This document shows, piece after piece, positions 36,913-46,206 of a stretch of 64,000 nt of DNA (positions within the stretch are counted from its first letter, which is position 1; every line of letters begins with the position of its first letter). The DNA is from Microbacterium sp. Leaf151 (lineage in GTDB: Bacteria; Actinomycetota; Actinomycetes; Actinomycetales; Microbacteriaceae). Location of the stretch: contig NZ_LMOR01000003.1 in the NCBI RefSeq assembly GCF_001424225.1, positions 623,006 through 687,005 of the forward strand, written 5' to 3'. A program made the position numbers and the translations under genes. The notes below the pieces were generated by a model. The model saw only the letters and a list, made by a program, of their open reading frames with translations, did not search any database and had not been told where the DNA came from.

Positions 36913-38373
36913 CTATGCCTTCGCTCTGGTCTTCGGCTTGTCGACGAACAACGTCTCGGCCTGTTCGAGCTCCATGCCCTTGGTCTCGGGGATGCGGAAG
37001 GCGACGTAGAAGAACGACAGCGCCGCGAACAGTGCGTACATGCCGTAGGTGAGCGGGAGCGACCAGCTCGACATCGCGGGGAACGACACCGTGATGGCGA
37101 AGTTGGCGATCCACTGCGCACCGGCGGCCACGCCGAGGGCTCGACCGCGAATGCGGCTCGGGAAGATCTCGCCGAGCAGCACCCACACCAGGGGTCCCCA
37201 CGAGGCGCCGAAGCCGACGACGAACAGGTTGGCGGCGACGAGAGCCACCGTGCCCCACGGGGCCGGGAGCGAGACGTCCTCGCCGCTGCCCTGCGCGAAG
37301 GTGAACGCCAGGGCCATCGCGCCCAGCGATACCGTCATCAATACCGAACCGGTCAGGAGGATCGGCTTCCGCCCGACGCGGTCGACGAGGAAGATCGCCA
37401 CCAGGGTCACCAGCACGTTGGTGATCGAGGTGATCACCGAGATGAGCAGCGAGTCGCTCTCCTGGAATCCGACCGCCTTCCAGAGGGTCGTGGAGTAGTA
37501 GAAGATCACGTTGATGCCGACGAACTGCTGGAATGCCGACAGGATGATGCCGATCCAGACGATGCGCTGAAGGCCGAGCACCGGTCCGCGCAGCGATACA
37601 TTCGCGTTCTTGCGGTCGGTGTCGATCGCCTGCGTGAGGTCTTTCATCGTCTTCTCGAGGTCCGCGGGCGGCACGAGCCGGGCGAAGATCGAGCGGGCCT
37701 CGTCGACCCGGCCCTTGGCCAGCAGGAACCGCGGGGACTCGGGAACGGTGAACGACAGGATGCCGTACACCGCCGCCGGCACGACGCCGACGAGGAACAT
37801 CCACCGCCAGGCCTCCATCCCGAACCACAGCTCATTGGCGGCGCCGCCCGCGCTGTTGGCGAGCACTGCGTCGGAGAGGAGCGCTCCGAAGATGCCGAGC
37901 GTGATCGCGAGCTGCTGCAGCGACGCCAGCGAACCGCGGATCTGGCGGGGTGCGACCTCGGCGATGTAGGCGGGGGCGACGACCGAGGCGATGCCGATGC
38001 CGAGACCGCTCATGACGCGCCACAGGATGAGATCGGGGACGCTGAAGGTGAGGGCTGCGCCGATCGACGAGACGAAGAACAGCACGGCACCCAGCAGCAT
38101 GACCTTCAGCCGGCCCCAGCGGTCCGACAGTGCTCCGGCGACCACGGCGCCGACGGCGCAGCCGAGAAGCGCGACGGCCACGACGAAGCCGGTGAGCACC
38201 TGGCTGAGCTCGAAGTTGCTCTCGACGGCGTCCACCGCACCGTTGATGACCGAGGAGTCGAACCCGAAAAGGAACCCGCCCACGGCGGCGGCGAGGGACA
38301 GCCCGATCGCTCGTCGCCCGTACGGGCTCCGGAGCGTGAAGGCGTTGGAGGGGATCGACTGCGTCTGACTCAC
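36913..38373 (-). CDS. MFS sugar porter (sugar:H+ symporter family)
   Basis: A 486-residue 12-helix transporter. Sugar-porter signatures: [82 protein letters not shown] and [10 protein letters not shown]. It is of the GalP/XylE/IolT type; hexose, pentose or inositol are possible cargos. The start is a GTG at 38373 with TAGCGT (minus strand, 38380-38385) 6 nt upstream (leaderless). It sits between tatD and ksgA, the position where many actinobacteria carry rpfB, and its 3' side is bordered by dispersed repeats. Confidence 0.92.
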   Translation of the reverse strand: MSQTQSIPSNAFTLRSPYGRRAIGLSLAAAVGGFLFGFDSSVINGAVDAVESNFELSQVLTGFVVAVALLGCAVGAVVAGALSDRWGRLKVMLLGAVLFFVSSIGAALTFSVPDLILWRVMSGLGIGIASVVAPAYIAEVAPRQIRGSLASLQQLAITLGIFGALLSDAVLANSAGGAANELWFGMEAWRWMFLVGVVPAAVYGILSFTVPESPRFLLAKGRVDEARSIFARLVPPADLEKTMKDLTQAIDTDRKNANVSLRGPVLGLQRIVWIGIILSAFQQFVGINVIFYYSTTLWKAVGFQESDSLLISVITSITNVLVTLVAIFLVDRVGRKPILLTGSVLMTVSLGAMALAFTFAQGSGEDVSLPAPWGTVALVAANLFVVGFGASWGPLVWVLLGEIFPSRIRGRALGVAAGAQWIANFAITVSFPAMSSWSLPLTYGMYALFAALSFFYVAFRIPETKGMELEQAETLFVDKPKTRAKA

Positions 38374-38427
38374 CCGCCCACGCTACTCCCGGCTCTCGCG
38401 CCGGAGGGGTTCTGGCGGCGCCCTGAC

Positions 38428-38442
38428 TACAGTGGAACAATG
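38428..38442 (+). promoter_or_regulatory. Leaderless promoter and start of ksgA
   Basis: TACAGT (38428-38433) lies 6 nt before the ATG at 38440. The divergent MFS -10 lies 42 bp away. No ribosome site is present. Confidence 0.6.
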
Positions 38443-39279
38443 CCCGTTTCCCTGCTCGGTGCCGCCGAGATCCGTCGGCTCGCTGCCGACCTCGACGTCA
38501 CCCCGACCAAGAAGCTCGGGCAGAATTTCGTCGTCGACGCCAACACGGTGCGCAAGATCGTGCACGCCGCGCGGGTCACCTCATCCGATCGCGTCGTGGA
38601 GATCGGGCCGGGCCTGGGCTCCCTCACCCTGGCGATCCTCGAGACCGGCGCTTCGGTCGTCGCCGTCGAGATCGACCACCGCCTCGCGGAGCGCCTGCCC
38701 GCGACCGCGTCGGCGCACGACGTGCCGGCCGACCGCCTCACGGTGATCGACGCCGATGCCCTGCGCGTCGACGATCTGCCGGGCGAGCCGAGCGTGCTCG
38801 TGGCCAACCTGCCGTACAACGTCTCCGTTCCCGTGCTGCTGCACTTCCTCGAGACCTTCCCCTATCTCCAGCGCGGTGTCGTCATGGTGCAGGCCGAGGT
38901 GGGGGAGCGACTCGCCGCCCCGCCGGGCTCGAAGATCTACGGGGCCCCGAGCGTCAAGGCTGCGTGGTACGGCTCGTGGCGTCTGGCGGGGACAGTGTCG
39001 CGGCAGGTGTTCTGGCCCGTCCCGAACGTGGACAGCGTGCTCGTCGGCTTCGACCGGGATGCCGAGCCCCGCGGCACCGAGGAGCACCGGCGCCGCACCT
39101 TCCAGATCGTGGATGCCGCCTTCCAGCAGCGCCGCAAGATGCTGCGGCAGGCGCTTGCGGGCGTGCTGGGCGGCACGGCGGCCCAGGCGTCGGCGGTGCT
39201 CGAGCAGGCGGGCGTCGACCCGACGCTGCGCGGCGAGCAGCTGACGGTCGACGACTACGCCCGCGTCGCCGCACTCTGA
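38440..39279 (+). CDS. ksgA: 16S rRNA (adenine-1518/1519-N6) dimethyltransferase
   Basis: A 279-residue SAM methyltransferase. Motifs: [47 protein letters not shown] and the catalytic motif [11 protein letters not shown], followed by the rRNA-recognition domain ([23 protein letters not shown]). It dimethylates two adjacent adenines in helix 45 late in 30S assembly. Length is normal. It appears to be leaderless. Next on the backbone is ispE, from which it is separated here by an inserted phosphoesterase/Stealth pair. Confidence 0.95.
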   Translation: MPVSLLGAAEIRRLAADLDVTPTKKLGQNFVVDANTVRKIVHAARVTSSDRVVEIGPGLGSLTLAILETGASVVAVEIDHRLAERLPATASAHDVPADRLTVIDADALRVDDLPGEPSVLVANLPYNVSVPVLLHFLETFPYLQRGVVMVQAEVGERLAAPPGSKIYGAPSVKAAWYGSWRLAGTVSRQVFWPVPNVDSVLVGFDRDAEPRGTEEHRRRTFQIVDAAFQQRRKMLRQALAGVLGGTAAQASAVLEQAGVDPTLRGEQLTVDDYARVAAL

Positions 39280-39349
39280 CGCGCCGCCACTGCGAGCGCC
39301 GGCTCCGGCGGCGCCGTCGGGGTCGCGGCGTGCGGCGCGTAGGTGCACA

Positions 39350-39421
39350 ACGGCGGGGCGTTCGGCGACACGCCGTAGGGCGCCGGGTCTTTAGCGGCGT
39401 GTCGGGTGCGGCGCCCGCCGT
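39350..39421. repeat. Long imperfect inverted repeat after ksgA
   Basis: Outer arms ACGGCGGGGCG (39350-39360) and GCGCCCGCCGT (39411-39421) and inner arms GGCGACACGCC (39364-39374) and GGCGTGTCG (39396-39404) fold into a hairpin of about 72 nt. The nested outer/inner layout is like family A, with different sequence. It may terminate ksgA. Confidence 0.65.
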
Positions 39422-39512
39422 CGTGTTCCGGATGCCAGGAGCTGGACGGCGGTGTCGCCGACGCGCACAGCCGCGTCAGGGTGAATTACCGACGTGTTCA
39501 TCACGCGTTCGC

Positions 39513-39528
39513 GAAACATGTCTGTAAC
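39513..39528 (+). promoter_or_regulatory. GlnR-like half-box upstream of the phosphoesterase gene
   Basis: GAAAC-N6-GTAAC (39513-39528) matches half of the GlnR consensus known from Streptomyces, but the second a-b pair is not evident. TAACAT (39525-39530) within it could be a -10. It lies 68 nt before the phosphoesterase start. Confidence 0.3.
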
Positions 39529-39595
39529 ATTTTGAGGCACCGGGAGCATCACGCCGGTGACGAGGCCGCACCCGACGGCCCGAGAGGAACTCGAG

Positions 39596-40531
39596 ATGCG
39601 CTACTCCGAATACCCCCGTGCCGAACGTGTGCTGCTGCACCTCAGCGACACCCACCTACGTGCCGGCGGCACTCGGTTGTACGACAGCGTCGACTCCGAG
39701 GCCTACCTCGCCCGCGCGGTGGCGGCCATCGACGCGTCGGGCGTGCGACCGAACGCCCTGGTGTTCACGGGCGACCTGGCCGATTTCGGCGAGGCCGATG
39801 CGTACGAGCGCGTACGCGCGCTGGTGGAGCCGCTCGCCGAGCGCCTGGGGACGCGCGTGGTCTGGGTCATGGGCAACCACGACGACCGCACCGCGTTCCG
39901 TGCGAGCCTGCTTCCCGGCGACGGCGCCGACCCGACCGCGCCGGTCGACCGCGTCGACGAGTTCGACGGCCTTCGCATCATCACTCTCGACACCTCGGTG
40001 CCGGGCGCCCACCACGGTGAGGTCGGCGCCGACCAGCTGACGTGGCTCGCCGATGTGCTGGCCACCCCCGCCCCTCTCGGAACCATCCTCGCGATGCATC
40101 ACCCGCCCGTGCCGAGCGTCCTCGATCTGGCCGCCTCGGTGGAACTCCGCGACCAGCGCAGCCTCGCCGCCGTCCTGCGCGGGAGTGACGTCCGCGCGAT
40201 CCTCGCCGGTCACCTGCACTATTCGACGTTCGCCACGTTCGCCGGTATCCCCGTGTCGGTGGCATCCGCCACCTGCTACACGCAGGACCTCATGGTTCCG
40301 GTGGGGGGAACGCGCCCGCAAGACGCGGCCCAGGGCTTCAACATCGTCCACGTCTACGACGAGACCGTCGTGCACTCGGTCGTCCCGCTCGGGGCAGCCG
40401 AGGCGCTGCAGTACGTCGATGCCGCCGAGTCGCAGCGGCGCCTGCGCGAGGCCGGGCTCGTCGTCCCGGCCACGCGTGAGCTCAGTGGACCGGTGTCGCC
40501 GCCGACGACGCCGCTGCCGATCCTGCGCTGA
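39596..40531 (+). CDS. Calcineurin-like metallophosphoesterase (CpdA-type cyclic nucleotide phosphodiesterase)
   Basis: A 311-residue class III phosphodiesterase. All metal-binding motifs are present: [33 protein letters not shown] and LAGHLHYS. These match the CpdA/Rv0805 group, which hydrolyses cAMP and other phosphodiesters. ATG 39596 is preceded by GAGAGGA at 7-nt spacing. Its last 50 bp overlap, antiparallel, the 3' end of the Stealth gene. It lies within the ksgA-ispE interval of the backbone. Confidence 0.9.
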   Translation: MRYSEYPRAERVLLHLSDTHLRAGGTRLYDSVDSEAYLARAVAAIDASGVRPNALVFTGDLADFGEADAYERVRALVEPLAERLGTRVVWVMGNHDDRTAFRASLLPGDGADPTAPVDRVDEFDGLRIITLDTSVPGAHHGEVGADQLTWLADVLATPAPLGTILAMHHPPVPSVLDLAASVELRDQRSLAAVLRGSDVRAILAGHLHYSTFATFAGIPVSVASATCYTQDLMVPVGGTRPQDAAQGFNIVHVYDETVVHSVVPLGAAEALQYVDAAESQRRLREAGLVVPATRELSGPVSPPTTPLPILR

Positions 40532-42062
40532 CCGCGGGCTTCTCCCAGGGGGCTGCGACCGGGAAGTACCGTTCGAGGCATGCCCGGAGCGCCGGCACGC
40601 GCACTTCTTCGGGGATCTCGGGCACGCTGCCGTCGTTGAGGCAGAACATGTCCGTGTCCCGACGTGTGACGAGTCGCTCCATGGTGCGCAGGGAGTCGAG
40701 CTGGGTGGTCTGCACGTAGCGGGTTCGGGGCTCGGTCGTCACGATCGCGCGACCGGTCGCCAGCGCGTAGTAATGGTACAGGCTGTTCGTGACCGAGATG
40801 TCGGTCGCCGAACGGAAGCGGCTCGCGGCGGTGCGGGCGTAGTCGTCGGCGAACTCCTGCTCCAGTTCGGCCGCGACCGAGCGACGCAGTGGGGTGGCGC
40901 AGTGTTCGAGGTCGAGCGTGATGACCCGGCCGAAGCGCTTTTTGAGCAGGGCGCGGTTCACACGCAGTCCGTTGTCGTGGCCCGATCGGTCGATGTGCGA
41001 GGGACCGCTGCCGATACGCACGCCACTCTCGACGAAGCGGCTCACGCCGCCGCCGCTGAAGAACAGCTCGGGTGTCACGGGGCGCCCGAAGAACATGTCG
41101 TCGTTGCTGTAGAGGAAGTGTTCCGCCAGACCCGGGATGCGGTGCAGCTGGGCCTCGACCGCGTGGGAGTTGTGCGTGGGGAGCACCGAGGGGTCGGCGA
41201 AGAACTCCTCGCTGCGCACGATCGTCACCTTGGGGTGATCGGCGAGCCATTCCGGCGTGGGGGAGTCGGTGGCGATGAAGATGCGGCGCACCCACGGTGC
41301 GTACATGTGCACGCTGCGGAGCGCGTAGCGCAACTCGTCGACCTGGCGGTAGCGGGCGGCGTTGTCGTCGCCATCGCCGACGACGTACCCCTTCATGCGC
41401 GCGGCGCGCTGCCGCTGGAACTCGCTCGACGACCCGTCGACCCACGAGAAGACCATGTCGACATCGGCGGTGAATTCGTTCGGGTGGGGGTCGAACATGC
41501 CCGAGATGGTCTGCCACCGGCGCCCGTAGCGCTCCACCTCGACGAGGTCGAGGTCGGTCGCGGCGAACCGGCGGCGGCTGAGGGCGCTCGGACGGGGCGC
41601 TTCGATCGTCTTCTCGCCGAAGCGCCAGAGCTCGAGGCGGGGGGCGAGCGATGCGCCGTAGCGATACGAGCCCTCCGTCGAGGTGCGCGGGCGGAAGACC
41701 GCGTACGCCTGTACGGATCCGGCGGTGGGGTGCACGCTGTGCGCGGGCACGGGGTCCTCGCCGCGGGCCTTCATGTAGACCGGGCCGAGTTCGGGGTCGC
41801 GCAGCGCCTCGATCGCGGCTTCGGCGTGGGCGGTGTCGACGACGAGCTTGGGGCGGCGGTTCGCGTCGCGCACCAGCAGAACGCGGATCCCCGCGGCCTC
41901 GATCGCGGCGGCGGCGGTCAACAGGTCTTCCCGTTCGGCGACGGCCGGGGTCGCGGTGTCGTCGACCATGTGCAGGATGCCGTCATGCATCCGGATGTCG
42001 GAGCGGGATAGCAGCGCGCGCCATGGGTCGGCGTCGATCGACAGGGGGACCATTGGGCGCAT
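40482..42062 (-). CDS. Stealth-family sugar-phosphate transferase (CR1-CR4 domains)
   Basis: A 526-residue cytoplasmic or membrane-associated transferase. Stealth regions are visible in order: CR1 [19 protein letters not shown]2 [20 protein letters not shown] with [15 protein letters not shown]3 around [10 protein letters not shown], and the catalytic [20 protein letters not shown] segment. Stealth enzymes add sugar-1-phosphate units in capsule or cell-wall glycopolymer synthesis. The N-terminal 160 residues are less conserved. The ATG at 42062 follows GAGGAGG at 4 nt. It converges on and overlaps the phosphoesterase gene by 50 bp. Confidence 0.88.
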   Translation of the reverse strand: MRPMVPLSIDADPWRALLSRSDIRMHDGILHMVDDTATPAVAEREDLLTAAAAIEAAGIRVLLVRDANRRPKLVVDTAHAEAAIEALRDPELGPVYMKARGEDPVPAHSVHPTAGSVQAYAVFRPRTSTEGSYRYGASLAPRLELWRFGEKTIEAPRPSALSRRRFAATDLDLVEVERYGRRWQTISGMFDPHPNEFTADVDMVFSWVDGSSSEFQRQRAARMKGYVVGDGDDNAARYRQVDELRYALRSVHMYAPWVRRIFIATDSPTPEWLADHPKVTIVRSEEFFADPSVLPTHNSHAVEAQLHRIPGLAEHFLYSNDDMFFGRPVTPELFFSGGGVSRFVESGVRIGSGPSHIDRSGHDNGLRVNRALLKKRFGRVITLDLEHCATPLRRSVAAELEQEFADDYARTAASRFRSATDISVTNSLYHYYALATGRAIVTTEPRTRYVQTTQLDSLRTMERLVTRRDTDMFCLNDGSVPEIPEEVRVPALRACLERYFPVAAPWEKPAVSAGSAAASSAATPVH

Positions 42063-42162
42063 GCTGCCTCCTCGGGGGTAGGGGACGGTATCCGGTCACC
42101 GTACGGTTCCGGGGTTTCGAAGACGTTTCGGCAGCGGCGGCGAACGTCGGGGAGCGGAGCGC

Positions 42163-42306
42163 TACTGTCGAAGAGTGACTCAGATCGCTCGCTCCGGACC
42201 GGACCTCCCCGTACCGACTGGGGAGCGGCGGGGGGCCTCGGACCGAAGCCTCAGTCTCGCACACGCGGGCAGCGGTGGACGAGCGGGGGCGGGAGAACGG
42301 CGATGA
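42163..42306 (+). CDS. Possible 43-codon leader peptide upstream of ispE (leaderless)
   Basis: TACTGT (42163-42168) is followed by 6 nt and a GTG at 42175. The frame runs 43 codons ([20 protein letters not shown] and onward, Arg/Gly/Ser-rich) and stops at TGA 42304-42306, overlapping the ispE ATG at 42303 by the classic ATGA. The sequence gives no homology clue. It may be a true small protein, or a leader whose translation delivers ribosomes to ispE; ispE itself has only a weak GGGAGAA site. The coding call runs from 42175; the promoter is included here. Confidence 0.5.
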   Translation, partial: YCRRVTQIARSGPDLPVPTGERRGASDRSLSLAHAGSGGRAGAGERR

Positions 42307-43235
42307 CCACGCACACCCCCTCATCCGTGCGCGTACGCGCGCCCGGCAAGATCAACGTCTTCCTCGAGGTCGGCGACGTGCAAGACGACGGTTACCACGA
42401 GCTCGCGACTGCTTTCCAGGCGGTGTCGCTCTACGAGGAGATGACCGCGACGCCCGCCGACGAGATGTCGCTCGAGGTGTCGTCGCGCGGACCCGTCGAC
42501 ATCGACGGCGTCCCCACCGACGATCGCAACCTCGCCATCCGCGCCGCCCGATTGCTGGCGCAGACCGCAGGAGTGGACCGCGGCGCTCACCTGTCGATCC
42601 GAAAGGCCGTGCCGGTGGCCGGTGGAATGGGCGGTGGGTCGGCGGACGCGGCCGCCGCGCTGGTCGCGTGCGACGCATTGTGGGGGCTGGGGATGCCGAT
42701 GAGCGAGCTCTCGCGACTGGCCGCGCGCCTCGGTGCCGACGTGCCGTTCGCGTTGATGGGCGGTACGGCGGTGGGCACAGGTCGCGGCGACGAACTGAGT
42801 CCGGCGCTGGCACGCGGCCGGTTCGACTGGGTACTCGTGCCCAACGACGTCGGCATATCGACGCCGGTCGTCTACGGCGAGCTCGACGCCCATCGTGAGC
42901 GCCACGCGGTCGACATCGGCCCCGCCCCGCGCGTGCCCGCCGTCGACCCCGATGTGCTGCACGCGCTCCGGCAGGGAGACGCGAAGATGCTCGCAGCGAC
43001 ACTGCGCAACGACCTGCAGGCCCCCGCGTTGCACCTGCGTCCGGATCTGGCACGCGTGCTCGAACGCGGTGAGAGTTCGGGGGCCCTCGCCGGTCTCGTC
43101 TCGGGCTCGGGTCCCACCCTCGCCTTCCTCGCGGCCGACGAGGCATCCGCGATCGACCTGCAGGTGACGCTGAGCGCCGCCGGCCTCGTCGCGCTGCACG
43201 TGCACGGCCCGGTCCCCGGCGCCCGCGTGGTCTGA
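42303..43235 (+). CDS. ispE: 4-diphosphocytidyl-2-C-methyl-D-erythritol kinase
   Basis: A 310-residue GHMP kinase of the MEP isoprenoid pathway. Substrate motif [26 protein letters not shown]-binding [17 protein letters not shown] with the catalytic Asp in [20 protein letters not shown], and [13 protein letters not shown] near the C-terminus are intact. It phosphorylates CDP-methylerythritol for IPP/DMAPP synthesis. The start overlaps the stop of a small upstream frame. By backbone order it belongs just after ksgA. Confidence 0.95.
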   Translation: MTTHTPSSVRVRAPGKINVFLEVGDVQDDGYHELATAFQAVSLYEEMTATPADEMSLEVSSRGPVDIDGVPTDDRNLAIRAARLLAQTAGVDRGAHLSIRKAVPVAGGMGGGSADAAAALVACDALWGLGMPMSELSRLAARLGADVPFALMGGTAVGTGRGDELSPALARGRFDWVLVPNDVGISTPVVYGELDAHRERHAVDIGPAPRVPAVDPDVLHALRQGDAKMLAATLRNDLQAPALHLRPDLARVLERGESSGALAGLVSGSGPTLAFLAADEASAIDLQVTLSAAGLVALHVHGPVPGARVV

Positions 43236-43278
43236 GGGCCGCATCGGGTTCCGGTCCCTTCGACCAGCGCAGGGACCT

Positions 43279-43310
43279 CGGCCGCAGCGCAGGGACCTCG
43301 GCTGCGGCCG
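43279..43310. repeat. Hairpin 1 displaying CAGGGACC in its loop
   Basis: CGGCCGCAGC (43279-43288) and GCTGCGGCCG (43301-43310) form a perfect 10-bp stem around the 12-nt loop GCAGGGACCTCG. Confidence 0.8.
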
Positions 43311-43323
43311 TGGCTCGGGACCT

Positions 43324-43352
43324 CCGGTGTCGATCAGGGACCTCGACACCGG
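43324..43352. repeat. Hairpin 2 displaying CAGGGACC in its loop
   Basis: CCGGTGTCGA (43324-43333) and TCGACACCGG (43343-43352) form a perfect 10-bp stem, unrelated in sequence to hairpin 1, around the 9-nt loop TCAGGGACC. Confidence 0.8.
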
Positions 43353-43374
43353 CTCAGAGCGCTCGCGGGGCGGA

Positions 43375-43399
43375 GGTGGCTGAGCCTGGCGAAGCCACC
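43375..43399. repeat. REP-like palindrome GGTGGCTGAGC..AAGCCACC
   Basis: GGTGGCT (43375-43381) pairs with AGCCACC (43393-43399) around GAGCCTGGCGA. It resembles the GGT-N2-CTGAGC-TGTCGAAG-N2-ACC repeats common in actinobacterial genomes. A decayed relative (GAGGTGGCTGAG) occurs near 54722-54733. Confidence 0.65.
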
Positions 43400-43545
43400 G
43401 GAACGGCGGATGGCGCGGCACCATAACCCAGGTGGACATACGGGGCAATCTTCAGATCGAGCGATCCGTACCTCGCTACCCTCGTCCGAGGTGGTTCGTC
43501 ACCGCTGGGTGCCGTGCCCGCGGGGCGCCACGAAGGGGGTATCCC

Positions 43546-43848
43546 ATGAAGGCAGTGCTCGACGGCGTCGTTATCGCCGAAGCGGACCGCGACGACCTGG
43601 CATCGATCGAGGGCAACTGGTACTTCCCGCCGCAGGCCGTCCGCGACGGTGCTCTGCAGCAGAGCCCCACCCCCTACACGTGCCCCTGGAAGGGTGCAGC
43701 ACAGTACTGGAGCATCTCGCTCGACGGTGCCGAGCTCACCGATGGCGCGTGGTCCTACCCCGACCTGCGCCCGGGCGCGGTCGACCGCGTCGGCAAGGAC
43801 TTCGCCGGCTACGTCGCCTTCGACCGCAAGGTCGTGGTCTCCGACTGA
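43546..43848 (+). CDS. DUF427 domain protein
   Basis: A 100-residue single-domain DUF427 protein. It shows NWYFPPQAVRDGALQQSPTP, TCPWKGAAQYWSI and the closing GYVAFDRKV. The fold is a small beta-barrel found alone or in tandem in actinobacteria and fungi; its function is not established. ATG 43546 follows AAGGGGGT at 5 nt. It lies 14 nt before the ABC ATPase gene, so it leads this osmolyte-type ABC operon. Confidence 0.88.
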   Translation: MKAVLDGVVIAEADRDDLASIEGNWYFPPQAVRDGALQQSPTPYTCPWKGAAQYWSISLDGAELTDGAWSYPDLRPGAVDRVGKDFAGYVAFDRKVVVSD

Positions 43849-43862
43849 GGTCGGTCGAACCC

Positions 43863-44687
43863 ATGATCGAGTTCTCGGCCGTCTCAAAGGTCTTCCCCGA
43901 CGGCACCCGCGCCGTCGACGATTTTCACCTGGTGATCCCCTCACGTAAGACGACGGTGTTCGTCGGATCGTCCGGGTGCGGCAAGACCACGCTGCTGCGG
44001 ATGATCAACCGCATGGTCGAACCGTCTTCCGGCTCGATCGAGATCGACGGCGACGACATCGGCGGTAAGCCGGCCGTGCAGCTGCGACGCAGCGTCGGCT
44101 ACGTGATGCAGAATTCGGGACTCCTTCCCCACTTCACCGTCGCCGACAACATCGCCACCGTGCCGGTGCTGCAGGGCCAGAACCGCAAGGCCGCGCGCAC
44201 GCGAGCCCTCGAGCTGATGAAGACCGTCGGGCTCGATGCCGCGATGGCGGACCGCTACCCCAGCCAGCTCTCGGGCGGGCAGCAGCAGCGGGTGGGCGTC
44301 GCGCGCGGACTCGCCGCCGATCCCAACATCCTGCTGATGGACGAGCCGTTCGGCGCCGTCGACCCGATCGTCCGCGATGAGTTGCAGCAGGAGCTCATCC
44401 GCCTGCAGAGCGACATCGGCAAGACGATCGTCTTCGTCACTCACGACATCGACGAGGCCTTCCTTCTGGGCGACCAGGTCGTCATCCTCGAAAAGGGGGC
44501 CAAGATCGCCCAGGTCGGCACCCCCAGCGAGATCGTCGAGAACCCGGCATCCGATTTCGTGGCGAGCTTCATCGGCGCCGTGAAGGGTAAGCGCGCGCTC
44601 CACCTCAAGCAGACGCCGACCGGAACGGTCGTGGTGGATGCCGAGGGACGCACGCAGGGCGCCCTGAGAGACGAGCCGGTGTCGTGA
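43863..44687 (+). CDS. opuCA: Glycine betaine/choline-type ABC importer ATP-binding protein
   Basis: A 274-residue ATPase of the OpuCA/ProV class: Walker A GSSGCGKTTLLRM, Q-loop VMQNSGLLPHFTV, signature LSGGQQQRVGVARGL, Walker B ILLMDEPFGAVDPIVR, switch FVTHDIDEAF. The C-terminal tail is short and lacks CBS domains, unlike long OpuCA/ProV forms. With two permeases and one binding protein it forms an OpuC/OsmVWXY-type importer for betaine, choline or related osmolytes. Its stop overlaps the next gene (GTGA). Confidence 0.88.
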   Translation: MIEFSAVSKVFPDGTRAVDDFHLVIPSRKTTVFVGSSGCGKTTLLRMINRMVEPSSGSIEIDGDDIGGKPAVQLRRSVGYVMQNSGLLPHFTVADNIATVPVLQGQNRKAARTRALELMKTVGLDAAMADRYPSQLSGGQQQRVGVARGLAADPNILLMDEPFGAVDPIVRDELQQELIRLQSDIGKTIVFVTHDIDEAFLLGDQVVILEKGAKIAQVGTPSEIVENPASDFVASFIGAVKGKRALHLKQTPTGTVVVDAEGRTQGALRDEPVS

Positions 44688-45427
44688 CCTGGCTGTGGGG
44701 AAACTTCCCCCTCGTGCTGGATCTCACGCTCAACCACATCCGGTTGAGCATCATCCCCATCGTGCTCGGGTTCGTGATCGCCGTGCCGCTGGGACGCCTG
44801 ACTCTGACCAGCCGGTACGCTCGCGCCACGATGATCACGGCGATGAGCCTGCTGTACACGATCCCGTCGTTGCCGCTGTTCGTGATCCTGCCCGCCATTA
44901 TCGGCACGCGCGTCCTGAGCGACACGAACCTCATCGTCGCCCTCACGATCTACGCCGTCGCCATCATGGTGCGCGCGACCTCCGACGCCTTCTTCTCGGT
45001 GTCGGCCGACACCAAGCAGGCGGCCACCGCCATGGGCTTCTCGGCGTGGCGTCGATTCTGGCGCGTCGAGTTCCCGCTCGCGGGACCCGTCATGCTCGCG
45101 GGACTCCGCGTCGTGTCGGTGTCGACGATCGCCCTGGTCTCGGTCGGCGTGCTCATCGGTTCCGAGAACCTCGGATACCTGTTCACCAACGGCAAGCAGC
45201 GCAACAACCTCGAAGAGGTGGCCGTGGGCATCATCGCCACGCTCCTCATCGCCCTCCTGTTCGATCTCATCCTGGTGACACTGGGACGCATCCTCATGCC
45301 GTGGGTCCGCGTCGACCGGGGCACGCGCCGACGCGCCAAGCGCGACGTCGCCCTCACCCACCTCGCATCGGGGGGCACCGCGCCCATCGCCGCGGGTAAC
45401 GCTGTTCTCCCGGGGGGCCGCGAGTGA
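44684..45427 (+). CDS. Glycine betaine/choline-type ABC importer permease 1
   Basis: A 247-residue permease with about six helices. Its EAA-type loop (AATAMGFSAWRRFWRVEFPLAGP) is typical of OpuCB/YehY-like proteins. The LYTIPSLPLFVILP segment is conserved in this subgroup. A GTG start overlaps the ATPase stop, and its own stop overlaps the next start, so the whole operon is translationally coupled. It pairs with the second permease to form the channel. Confidence 0.88.
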   Translation: MTWLWGNFPLVLDLTLNHIRLSIIPIVLGFVIAVPLGRLTLTSRYARATMITAMSLLYTIPSLPLFVILPAIIGTRVLSDTNLIVALTIYAVAIMVRATSDAFFSVSADTKQAATAMGFSAWRRFWRVEFPLAGPVMLAGLRVVSVSTIALVSVGVLIGSENLGYLFTNGKQRNNLEEVAVGIIATLLIALLFDLILVTLGRILMPWVRVDRGTRRRAKRDVALTHLASGGTAPIAAGNAVLPGGRE

Positions 45428-46206
45428 ACCTCTTCCTCGACGCGATCGCGTGGATCTTCGCGCCCCAGAACTGGCAGCCGGGGGGACAATCCCCCTTGCC
45501 CATCCAGGACCGCCTTCTCGAGCACCTGCTCTATACGGCCCTCGCCGTCGTGATCGCGGCGCTCATCGCCCTGCCGTTGGGGTTCTACATCGGTCACACC
45601 GGGAAGGGCCGCCAGTTCGTCATCGGATTCACCGGTGCCATGCGCGCCCTGCCTACCCTGGGCGTGCTGTTCTTCCTGACGATGGTGCTCGGTTCGGTCG
45701 TGAGGGGCCCGTCCGGCATCTTCTGGGGCACGATCGTCGCCCTCGTCATCCTCGCGATCCCCTCCATCCTGGCGGGGGCGTACGCGGGTCTCGAGTCGGT
45801 CTCGCGGCCCGTCATCGACGCCGCCCGCGCGGTCGGCATGACCGAGATGCAGATCCTGACGCGCGTCGAGATCCCTCTGGCCCTGCCGCTGATCATCGGC
45901 GGACTCCGCGCGGGCACCCTGCAGGTCATCGCCACCGCGGTCATCGCGTCCTACGCGGGCCTCGGCGGGCTGGGCCGCATCATCAGCAGCGGAATCGGTC
46001 TCAACGACTACGACCGCATCCTGGGCGGCGCCATCCTCGTGACGGTGTTCGCCCTCGTCGTCGACGCGCTGTTCGCGCTCGTCCAACGCTTCACCCGCGG
46101 CCCCGGAGTCGGCGCCGGCGGCCGAGGAAACAAAGTCCGTCGAGGGGCGTCCCGTCCCGAGTCGGTGGTGGAAACACCAACCCACGAGAGGAATGTCACA
46201 GCATGA
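45424..46206 (+). CDS. Glycine betaine/choline-type ABC importer permease 2
   Basis: A 260-residue permease. The N-terminus carries IFAPQNWQPGGQSPLPIQDR, which is followed by a first helix from about residue 36 (HLLYTALAVVIAALIALP). The conserved GAMRALPTLGVLFFL, the EAA loop (AARAVGMTEMQILTRVEIPL) and ASYAGLGGLGRII near the end are OpuCD-like. It starts with GTG in the previous stop and ends with an ATGA overlap with the binding-protein gene. Confidence 0.88.
   Translation: MNLFLDAIAWIFAPQNWQPGGQSPLPIQDRLLEHLLYTALAVVIAALIALPLGFYIGHTGKGRQFVIGFTGAMRALPTLGVLFFLTMVLGSVVRGPSGIFWGTIVALVILAIPSILAGAYAGLESVSRPVIDAARAVGMTEMQILTRVEIPLALPLIIGGLRAGTLQVIATAVIASYAGLGGLGRIISSGIGLNDYDRILGGAILVTVFALVVDALFALVQRFTRGPGVGAGGRGNKVRRGASRPESVVETPTHERNVTA

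Larger units (their letters stand above)
43236..43545. repeat. 310-bp gap holding paired CAGGGACC hairpins and a REP-like palindrome
   Basis: The gap between ispE and the DUF427 gene has no gene. It carries three copies of CAGGGACCTCG (near 43269, 43290 and 43335); the latter two sit in the loops of perfect 10-bp hairpins (listed separately). A REP-like palindrome follows. TACCTCGCTACCCTCG (43470-43485) may hold the -10 (TACCCT) of the downstream operon. Confidence 0.7.

Noticed and set aside
36628..38439. Extension of ksgA upstream to 36628
   Set aside because: It is antisense to the intact MFS gene; ksgA starts at the leaderless ATG 38440.
42321..43448. 375-codon antisense frame over ispE
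   Set aside because: Shadow frame: His/Arg/Gly-rich with no domain, whereas ispE motifs are complete.
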